Below, piece by piece: positions 51,153 through 60,900 of a stretch of DNA of 64,000 bases (position 1 is the stretch's first letter; each line of letters begins with the position of its first letter). This stretch comes from Apostichopus japonicus (lineage: Eukaryota > Echinodermata > Holothuroidea > Aspidochirotida > Stichopodidae): the NCBI RefSeq assembly GCF_037975245.1, contig NC_092570.1, positions 2,125,501-2,189,500 on the forward strand. Direction: 5' to 3'. A program made the translations under genes and the position numbers. The notes beneath the pieces were generated by a model. That model had not been told where the DNA came from. It did no database searches and saw nothing but the letters and a program-made list of their open reading frames with translations.

Positions 51153-51523
51153 TAGGGGCGTCGGAGCGGTTCGCCGGACCAATATTCACGGCGCAAAAAA
51201 AAGGAGAAAAAAAGTAGCACTAAGAAGAAAAAAAAGGCAAAAAATAAAGAACCAAAGTGAAACATACTTCAAAATGTGTTTCAGAAGATTAATCGGGTAC
51301 AAAAACAGACAAGGGAGAATGCACATAAGAAAAGCTCGGGAAGTGCCATTTCGTGCAATCTGGGAGGCATTTTTTCAAAATTTTCTCCATTACGCTACGC
51401 GCCAACCAATGGTGGCGCGTAGCGTAGTTTGACCTTCCAAACGTCCCCCCCCCCCCGATAATTATGGTAGATGGCCACACTCTGATCTTCCGTACCAATC
51501 CCAAATAGCTTCCGACGCCCCTG
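51153..51523. mobile_element. Nested hAT-like MITE
   Basis: Ends are TAGGGGCGTCGGAGC on the left and, inverted, CAGGGGCGTCGGAAGC on the right. Flanks share only TTAAT, so the duplication is eroded or the left end has mutated. Its right subterminal region (AAATTTTCTCC then CGCGCCAACCAATGGTGGCG) closely resembles that of the host element (AAATTTTCTTG then CGCGCCAACCAATGGTGGCG), so the two belong to related families. Confidence 0.75.
51391..51426. repeat. Perfect 14-bp stem-loop inside nested hAT element
   Basis: TACGCTACGCGCCA at 51391-51404 pairs perfectly with TGGCGCGTAGCGTA at 51413-51426 across an 8-base loop. A shorter version (GCGCCAACCAATGGTGGCGC) occurs in the host element at about 51886-51905. 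Confidence 0.9.
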
Positions 51524-51973
51524 TTAATACACGTACGTTTCACCTGGATGCCCTAGCAATCGGTACCTAGGAATGTAACTATGTGTAATTGTGTATTGCA
51601 TGTGTATAGGCCTATAATAGCCTGCATGAGGCCATTTTCTTCATCGAATAATATAAAGAGCTCTCGAACATTCTAACGTAGCGCCTGAAACAAGATTGAC
51701 AGGGGCAATTTTCCCAAAATAACACCCGAAATTAAAAAAAAGTATTTTGGATCCTGATTATGAGATATTTCGGACATGATATCCCTATTTTAAAGTTGGG
51801 TATATGCCGCATGGAAACCTCGGCAAGTGCCGTTTCCGGCCATCTAGAGGGTTTGTAAATCCCAAAATTTTCTTGTACGCTTCGCGCCAACCAATGGTGG
51901 CGCTACGCTTAGATAGTCAACAAGGTCATATCCCCCCCACTCAGAAGTACGGATCGCCGCCCATGAGCGTTGG

Positions 51974-53904
51974 TCGTGGTGGGTCTGGGCTGCATGGGGA
52001 GGGGGAGGGGGAAATGGATGGGAGGTGTAGTTGGCATATGGTTGTGGCATAACTTTATTTATGAGAGGGAGATAAGAGAAGCTGCAAGAGCAAACCGAAT
52101 GAGCGACATATGACGTGAAGAAATGGTGGCAGATAACCTTTCATCAAACCTTAAAAAAAGGAATTGGTAAAATTGGTAATAAAGTGATGAGATTCAGATT
52201 TAAAAAGTATAAACCGTAAGTCATAGGTATAGTTCAACTAGCAGCAATCTAGGAAATCAAATCATATTCGTGTTTAACCGCCGTGCACCCTTATTTAACC
52301 TTACTGAATATTAAATCTTTTTTTGCCGGAATAAGAAACCTCAAGACTAGAAGGTCTATTCTTGCAAAAAGTTTGGCAATGTCTGCAAGTTTGAAATGTA
52401 AAGGGTGAGGTTTTCTATGGGTTGAGGGTATGTAATGGCGGTGGCGGGTAGGGGGGCTTGGAAACTAATCAATTTGTACTCTCTAGGACCTGCAGGACAG
52501 ATTCAAGGCCGTTTTTAAAGTGAGATATAATGGACGTTCGTTGAAGCAGACTTCTTTATTTAGATCAAGATTCAAAGACGACCCTCTTGATTGACACATG
52601 TAGGATCACATTATCTATTGAGAAGAGGTACAGTCACACATGCATGGTAATCCACTTCCGAAGAAAAAGTCATTTTTCTAGGTCGTCCACTATAAATGGC
52701 TAGAACAAAGTATACAACTGTATACATAGGCCTACTATTGAAGTTACATATATGCAAACAATCTGGTATATATAGAGCTAGCTCTTCGGCTTTTTGGCTA
52801 AGATCATCTGTAGAATCTGTTCCTTTGCTTCGGGAAATGAGATACACATTTGACAAAGAATCTCACAGTCACAGTCTCTTTAAAAACTAAAGTATACTAG
52901 AGACGTGTTCTAACGGTTAGTGTTTGTAATGTCTAGAATTCCCGAATAGAGGAATAATCTACAATTAATTCACTCATTCATTCATTCATTCATTTCATTC
53001 TTTCATCCATTCATTCATTCACTCATACATTCATTCCTTCATTCATTCATCCATTCATTCATCTATATATTGTTTTCTTCAATATAGCAATTCGGTGCAA
53101 AGTACATAGTTTTAACGGTAAAACAATTAAAATGTAATAAAGAGAAAGTATGCTGAAATAGCTGGCGGGGTTCACATGTGCACACTCGCTGCAAAAACAA
53201 TAAAAGATAACGTTATGGAACAGAATGAAAAAAGGGTTAAAAAAAAGAAAATAATACAACCAGTAAAATCTGCGACCCCAGAATATGACAATCTTAGCAT
53301 CTTGGTTGATTTCCCGGCTGTACAGATGCTTTCTTGGGTAACTTCTCTTTAAATCGTATTTATATAGATACAGAGATTTGGCCTTCATTATGTTATACCT
53401 TTTCCCGCCCCTTTCCCTCTTCCCACAGTGATCACGCAGTAACATAAATTAATACACCCCATATTACCAAGATCACCTTTATGCGGATTCAAGAAACATT
53501 AGATCTAGCCCTTCTCTTACCCCACTTAAATTCAATAAAATTGTAGGCGTAACTTACAGTGGATATAGATTGTGAACTGATCTTCATCTGCCACTCGCCG
53601 CAGGGGTAACCCATTGTAGCGCTCCAAGCAACTGTTTGCTTCAGGTTTATTTACAAAGAAAAATAAGAAGAAGAAATAAAAACATATCTATTTTATCCCT
53701 TCATATTCATTCAAGAATCTTTAATCTGGGAAAGTACCTTTTCAACTAATCTTACAGGTTAAGTCTTTTGTGGTTAAACCTAAGCACCTTCCTATTTTTT
53801 TGCTTCTTCATTTTCTTCTTTCTTTCTTTCTTCAAGCAATGACCTATTCATTTTGTTTCTTCTCGTTCCGATCTGAATATTCAGACGTACTTTTTAGAGT
53901 ATTA
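51974..53904. other. Non-coding DNA with an ATTC microsatellite
   Basis: Apart from (ATTC)n at 52968-53063, nothing was recognised. Confidence 0.45.
52968..53063. repeat. (ATTC)n microsatellite
   Basis: About 95 bp of imperfect ATTC/ATTCATCC units. Confidence 0.95.
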
Positions 53905-54018
53905 TTCTATATATATATATATATATAGCCTATATATATAGCCTATATATATATAGCCTATATATATAGCCTATATATAGGGCCTATATATATAGGGCCT
54001 ATATATATATATATAATA
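53905..54018. repeat. (TA)n with periodic GCC interruptions
   Basis: TATATATATA blocks are separated by GCC or GGGCC, giving repeated TATATAGCCTATATATA palindromes. Confidence 0.93.
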
Positions 54019-56150
54019 AGGTCCCAGGGGGACCGAAAATTCCAATATATTTTCTAAAACTTGCTCCTTATTTGTCAATTATGAGTCATATCTTATTTCT
54101 CTGGTTTTCTCTAATAATATATTTATATAGATATATATACAGAAATATGGTTTAAACGAAGCAAACAAAACCATATTTCTCTGTTACATCATTTTGTCTT
54201 CGCAGAAATTTAACTAGTACCGTACCTCTGATGGAAATTAACGTAATACTTATTATTCATCTTCCAAAGCATGACACTACAAAACTTGAGTAATCCAGTC
54301 TTCGGCTTCCGTACACTTAATAATGGAAGAGCACCATCCTTCATTATATATCTATGGTAACGAAAGGTTAAGCGATGCATCGAATCTTGTGCGGGAGTAA
54401 TTTATACCGCCCTTAACTTTTTTAAGTTCACAACAAGCGTGAGTCAGTCTGCAAAGTGATAAGACAATATATTAATAATTCGTGATAATATTTCAACCAC
54501 TGTATGGCTGGATTGTAAACAAGTAGAAACCACATAATACTTAACAAAGAGGGAAAAACGACAAACAAACGAATAAAAAGAGACGCTGGCTATAGAGAAT
54601 TTTAAAGTTGAAAAGTTCATGTACCAAAGTTTCTAAATCTTAAAGTTGAGCAAATCCCATATTATATTGAGGATGTGATTTATTAGTAAGTCGAAACACC
54701 ATTGTTCTCGCATGTTCTGTCACGGTACCAAATTTGTTTTCCAAAGTATTCAGATCTTCCAACATCATTCTAAACCCAGAACGGTGTCACTTTTCATTCA
54801 TTCGTTCGTTTTATGCAACCATTTTATTTTCAAACATATCATTAGCAACCTTGTCCGTGCGTGCATGTAAGGATATCTTTTACATATAGTAACTACAAAA
54901 TATCCAATAAAGGAGGTAGGATAATCTTTGTCACGCATGAAACTTGAAGGATCCAAATTGTCGCATTTTGTGCATAGGGTGATACAAAGCCATTTATAAT
55001 AGCTTATAACATTGTATGTATTTATTCAACTTTTCCAACATCGTACATCCTACAGCGGTATAACTGTGTTACCGAACGATCATAACCAGCGACACTCCAA
55101 CCCCCCGCCCAACCCGCTCGTATTGTTACCTGGAGCTAATCTGCATTCTCATTTCATAACTGGGGTTACCTATACACTTACAGTGCTTCTATATTTACAT
55201 ACGGAAAGTAATGCAATATATCCCGAGTGGAACAGTCTTGTCACGGTGAAGTATTCATCTTTAAATCTAATTCATTCAGGGAAAATCCCACATTTAGCCT
55301 TGAGGTTGTATTATACTTATTACTGTTAACGGGTCGACAAAACGTCCTTTTTCAATATTAATGTTCGTGATCATCGTCCAAAGTTAAACGAAGTGGAACT
55401 GTGTGGAATGCAGAACACATACGTGTGTATTAATTCACTATAGTTTGTCGAAACTACCCAAAATCCCTGCATGTCTTTTCTTTTAATTATGTAAATCCAT
55501 CCTGGGTCTCATGTAAGATCACAGGTAAGTGAAGGGGGGAATAGTACTGGGCTTCAGTCTAAAAATATATGGACTAGAGAATAGTATATTGTAATTTTTC
55601 ATAATCTACATGGTTGTCAAGGTTTCTGCCTCGACGGAGGACACGTCCGGAGAAATCGGTAACCCTAATCGAGTGCCTGTTTTCTCCACCTTTCTACTGT
55701 GAAAGTGAGACATTTCATAGGTTATATTCAAAATTTTCAAACCTGTCTTTATACATCTCATTGTCGTTTTGATATAAAAATCAAAATATAATAAGATTGA
55801 TCAAACTAAAGAAGTCCTACAATATTTGTCAATCAATGTGATTAATTAATTTGAATCCTATATCAACGTTTTGTCGTCCATAACTTGTTTTCATGTCAGT
55901 ATCAATCACATGAGAAAAAGAAAACAGATTGGGAAACTTCTATTTTTTCCAATTTTAATTTGATTGTACTAAGCAGCTAATGGTCACAGAGGTTACAGTA
56001 TGGATTAGCAATACAAAATTGATTCAAAGAGTTACTTTGGGAGTAAAGTTTTGCCATAGCATTTCTGATAATTTATATTAATGTTCCAAAACATGGTCCG
56101 AAAGGATTTGAAATACTCCCTGATTATATATTCTAACAGCATTGATCAGT
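54019..56150. other. Non-coding DNA
   Basis: Includes an inverted repeat AGAAATATGGTTT ... AAACCATATTTCT at 54141-54180. No gene was recognised. Confidence 0.45.
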
Positions 56151-56151
56151 T

Positions 56152-56264
56152 CTAAATGTAAAAAGTTAGACGGCCTGACGTTTCGAACATAGGAGTGGTC
56201 TTCTCAAGTTTGCCTCTGAAGGTCCTAAAACGTCAGGTCCTCCAACTTTTACATTTATCTACTG
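56152..56264. repeat. Foldback inverted repeat, arms about 30 bp
   Basis: The left arm contains TAAATGTAAAAAGTT, GA and GGCCTGACGTTT. The right arm contains AAACGTCAGGTCC, TC and AACTTTTACATTTA. The loop is about 45 bp (CGAACATAGGAGTGGTCTTC region). It looks like a small foldback element; no duplication was seen. Confidence 0.75.
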
Positions 56265-56589
56265 CAGGCTTTTCTACAGCATAGATTAAGCAGTTTGTTA
56301 AGTTCCTCCCCTCTAATTAAGAGTTGAGAAGTTGTAAGAATAGGCAAACAGGAAGTTCATTTTTATCCTTAGTTGAGGATAGAGGTAGAGAGGAGACTAG
56401 AGTTTAATATCCATAGTTTGTTCCATATAAGATCAAAAGTGCTTTTGTAATTTGTTTTGAGAGGTGGCAGACAAGAACGGAAGCCTCTGAAATTACTTGC
56501 AACTTTCACAAGATTTGACTAATCTTGAAAACATTGAGAAAAACAAAAGACAACGGAGAAACTTGTCGAAGTCAATATAAATGCTTTCA

Positions 56590-57749
56590 TTTTCTTCTTT
56601 TATTTTTCTGTGATAAGGTCATTTGAAAATACAAAAAAACACAAAAAACAAAACATTTTATGGAATATCACACAATCATTTTTATGTAACAACGTAACAA
56701 ACCCAAAACAAAATTAAAAGGTAAAAACGGATGTAATTAAATGCCAGCTGTTTTAAGCTGTCTTGCAACCTATCGTACAGGTCACCTTACAACGATGTTT
56801 CTGAACCTGGGTCTCACAGATACCTAGCAGAGAGAGGGGGCATGACACAAATGTGGGATTCTGTGAGGGTAAAATGGTCCACATAAAACTTGGGGTCTGT
56901 AAAAGCTGAATGGGTTTGTCAACATTTTGCTAACATTTATTAATTGTCCAGACAGTCAGACCAAGTATGAGAGTTCCATCTCAGTTCCAAACATACATAT
57001 TTTTTCTCACCTCTGCCCAACCCATGGTGGTGCTGAAGTCATTGACGAGATGCCATAAGTCTGCTGTTCATTGTCACTAGGGGGTCAGTGGATGGGAAAG
57101 ACAACCTTGACCTTACAGGATATTAACGGTGGGTGGTTGTCTCATTACAAGCAGGAGTTTCAAAGTGTTACTGTAGTACTACTATATGGTAGAGTTTCTT
57201 CAAATATAAAGTTGTAAAGAAAGGTTTTTAGGTACCTGGATCTTTTCCCTTTGCTTCCCTTGACTACAAACCCTGTCTTCCCTATTCCTGTATCATCCCC
57301 CTTTACACACACTGGATCATTCTGTGTTTCATTCATGAACCTTCCATCCCCATTCCCCCTCCTCAATACCTTAATCAGGCTTCCTTTGCACCCCTGCATT
57401 CTCCTCACTCCCATAACTGTATCTTCTAACTTCCCTATTCCTGCATACCCCCCCCCCTTTACACACCTGTATCCATACCTGCATCACACCCCTTCCCATA
57501 ACTGTATCTTATTCTTCCTTTTACCCATTCTCAACATCTATGCTTTCAAGCTGTATACAGGTGGACTTTTAGAAGCATTTTCACCACCTGGCTGTAACTC
57601 AGCAACTGTCGAACCACACAAACTGTATGGTCGATCATCGGTCAGCAACTGTCCAACCACACAAACTGTATGGTCGATCATCGGGTTACCAATCGTCAAC
57701 TCTGTGCATCAGTGTTTAAGTTGATCTTTGACCTTCATGAGTGCCGACT
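56590..57749 (-). other. Presumed WRAP53 3' UTR and downstream flank
   Basis: No coding potential was recognised. On the minus strand AATAAA hexamers occur at 56936-56941 and 56599-56604, either of which could end the transcript. The interval holds a 43-bp tandem duplication (57599-57684) and C-rich stretches around 57294-57500 with partly repeated CCCTATTCCTG and CCATAACTGTATCTT segments. Confidence 0.4.
57599..57684. repeat. 43-bp tandem duplication in the WRAP53 3' region
   Basis: Two head-to-tail copies of a 43-bp unit that begins TCAGCAACTGTC and ends GATCATCGG, differing by one visible base (CGAACC versus CCAACC). It lies just downstream of the WRAP53 stop, so it would be in the 3' UTR. 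Confidence 0.9.
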
Positions 57750-57921
57750 TCACCTGTTTACATATAAAGACCAAATCTTCAGTGAGTTGTGGAATGTGCG
57801 CTCTGGTGTTTCTCTCTGAGCCTCTTCTTCTTCGTCGCTCTCTCCATCGCTCCCAGCTGATGGCTGAGATACCGTTCTCTGGCCTGACGCAGTAGCCAAG
57901 AGGGGTAAGGAAGGGTGCAAG
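57750..57921 (-). CDS. WRAP53: WRAP53 terminal coding exon
   Basis: After a pyrimidine-rich acceptor (CTTTCTTACAG) the exon reads LHPSLPLLATASGQR, an acidic linker with SDGESDEEEE, then FHNSLKIWSLYVNR and a TGA stop at 57750-57752. It matches the vertebrate LHPSLPLLATASGQR block and the following acidic stretch. The C-terminal tail is shorter than the human one. The last AG before the stop is followed by GTGAAG, so use of a further splice site cannot be excluded. Confidence 0.9.
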
Positions 57922-60900
57922 CTGTAAGAAAGGGATAAGCAACTATGTAATGCTTCTACCTGAAGAAAAGAATTGATATCTACAATCCAAACAAACACTG
58001 ATTTGATGGGAAAACTAAAACAAAGTTCTTATCTGAGAATTATTCACTATACAATTGATACAACACTATCAGGCTACAAGATCAACACACATTCATGCAG
58101 AGACCGCGCACATACAATTTGAAAAAATATTTTTCATTCCCGATGGTTTATATTTTCATAAAGAGCATCCAAAGAGATGTTTCACTGCTAAGGCGAATAT
58201 CTAAACCTAGCTGGTTGCTATCAGGGAGGCTTTGCTCTCAGTTAATACCCAGGAGAACGAGGGAGTGAGAAATTGAACGGCCTTTACCTAACACCATTAG
58301 TGGTATCCTCGTTTGCTTTAAACTGTACAAGAGGATCAAGAACAGGAAGAGATGAATTCGTGGATGAGGAACAGTCCTGGCTGAGATCCCAAATGGTCAC
58401 TTTACCATCTTGGTTGCCAGATACCAAATAGTGGTCCTCTCTGCAAATTAGATAAAATAAATAAAATAAAATAATAATAATATCAATACATGATAAAATT
58501 GTTCAAAGAAAAAATCACCAGCATAATGAATTTACTTTTGACTGCTATTCATAATTTTATTCTCAATTACTTTAAGAGCTCACAACTATATTACTGCCAT
58601 TGCTGTTGAAATCTTAGGTCAACATAACATCTGATAAAACTGTTCAAGGCAAAATCACACTGGTACCTTGATAAAGGGTATTTTCAGATATTTAAGAGCT
58701 CCCAAATATATTCCAGCCTTTTGCTGTTGAAATCTCAGAGATAAAACTGCCTTCCTAGTAAACCCAGTTTACATGGCTATGCAGTTTCTTTTATGTTGGG
58801 CCATCTCAAAGATGGTTATTAGTCTAATGCAGATAGTTGTGTTTGCAGTGCAACTTCTATTACTTGCAAAACCTTCTTGGACTGAAAAATCATATTATTT
58901 TACAAAAGATGCTTTTTTTTAAAATATCCAGTGCTGATCAGTTACTTTCAATGTAAGCTGCATCCACCGACTAGAACATGCTCACCATAATTTTCGACAA
59001 GCTGTACCTAGTCTAGTCTTCTGTACATGTAAGAACATATGAACATTCTTTATCCCATATTTCCCCAGGGGCACCAAAATTTAACCTTAAGCCTCCTCGT
59101 GGACCATGGGTCCCGCGGTATGGCCCCCTTTGACTCGTCAAGCCCAATCGCACTTTTTGGAGAAAAAATAACAAAAACTAGCTTTCAAAGTGCATTGTAC
59201 TAATAACTTGATTGTGAACAGAGTAAAAGAAGATTTACACAATCTGGATGATCGAATGACTGACTTCAGTGACAATGGTTCTGCCAATTACCGTAATAAG
59301 ACAGTTGACTATCGCAAATAAAGGAAACGATGGAAAGATGGACGACGGACATATGAAGGAACTCACGGATCGATGTCGAAGTACATCCTCTGGTTGGTGG
59401 TGACGTTCCTCTCCATAGAGTAGAGGACTTCATTGGATTTACGGACATCCCAGCAGAGAATGCTGGTATCCTGTGTAACGATTGAAAACAAGTAAGAGTA
59501 TGGAAATATGAGAAAGTTTTCAGAGTGTGACACTTTTGTGGCAAAAAAATCAAGCTTTACCACTCTGTTAGGTGTTTACAAATTCATGTCAGTTATTTGT
59601 AGCAAATTGTATGGTTGTCAATCATTGACGAATTTACAACGTAGAAATGATATTTGACCGGGTCAACTTCCCTCTGTCAGGAATCGTTCACATAGTCTAC
59701 GACAAAATCATTTGAGTTAAATTCTTTTGGATCTAAATAAGAAGTTGAAGCAAGCAAGTGTGATGTCAAAAATATAAAAAAAACATGTTGTTTTTTCTTC
59801 AAAATTTGAATTCAATGTTCCCTGTTAACAAGTCGGAAATAAATTGACCCCTGAACTATTGTTCTAGAGTAGCTGATAACAGATGCAACATAATGTCAAC
59901 TGCTACAAATGGAAAACATTCTTTGTCGGTTTGTTGCAATAATCTACAACGGAAGTTTACACACATTGGATCACTTAAACCTAATACTCAATACATAGAC
60001 AATCATATTTAGGCATGAGAACTCTTTTAAGTGCAAGCTAAAAATTGCCACAGATTTTTCAATCACAGATTCATCAGCTTCCAAAGGAGCACCATGGCAA
60101 GTTTTAAAAATTGAATAAGTTGTATTAAAATTTAAAAATCTGTTACAGAGCAAAAGGGAAAGACATTTGGTTCACTAAGCTAACAAATCAATTTCCTTCT
60201 CGATGACAGAGTTTGTTCTTACCAACAATATAACAGACAAGTACCCTTTTTCTTACAAGACTCCCTTCCACTTCTGCAACTACTCTAATTGCAACAATTC
60301 TTAATTAACAATCTGAGGACGGACACTGCCGAGTGATATATGACAAGTTCTGTAACATACCATTCTGCTTCCACTGTAAATCCTGCAGCCGTCAAGAGAA
60401 TACATGAGATAGGTAACACCGCTGGCCTGACCCCAAAGAAGTGTTATGGGGGATGGACAGGAGTCTGTGTAAACCCCAACTGTGGATGGTAAGAAGCAAA
60501 CAGAACATGGTTCTTATAACAAACTGAAAGGTGCAGACATAATGCAATTGCTTTCCTAATTACCTATTACCCTTAACTCTTTAAAAAAAAAGGAACAGTT
60601 TCTTGCCGAAAAAGTTCCAGACTGTACAAATTTCAAACCAATATTCAATACAACAACAACACCACACTGAATATCTTCTTTCTCACACTAAACTGATAAA
60701 ATGTTGTCAAATTAACAAGAGGACAAGATCAACAATGCAGCACCTAGAGATTTTTTATAGTTGGAAAGCTGGTTATTTTGGGCTGGTGTTTAAAAATCAG
60801 CACCTCCAATTTGATGGTGTTTGGCTACGAGCACCTGTTCCCAACTCATCATTACTTTACTCAGCAGTGTAACATGGTTTATGGAGTAAGAAATATATTA

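Larger units (their letters stand above)
50740..51973. mobile_element. Non-autonomous hAT-like element, 1.2 kb, with 8-bp target-site duplication
   Basis: The element (50748-51965) has perfect 15-bp terminal inverted repeats CATGGGCGGCGATCC and is flanked by AGCGTTGG at 50740-50747 and 51966-51973. Eight-base duplications fit the hAT superfamily. The left end has a G8/C7 foldback (GGGGGGGGATGGGGGGGATA opposite TATCCCCCCCA). No transposase frame was seen. A second hAT-like element sits inside at 51153-51523. Confidence 0.88.

Noticed and set aside
55524-55534. CACAG|GTAAGTGAAG looked like a donor or recursive site on the plus strand.
   Set aside because: No pyrimidine tract precedes it and no open exon ends there.
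57251-57724. 157-codon proline-rich plus-strand frame.
   Set aside because: Antisense to the WRAP53 3' region and made open by C-rich repeats.
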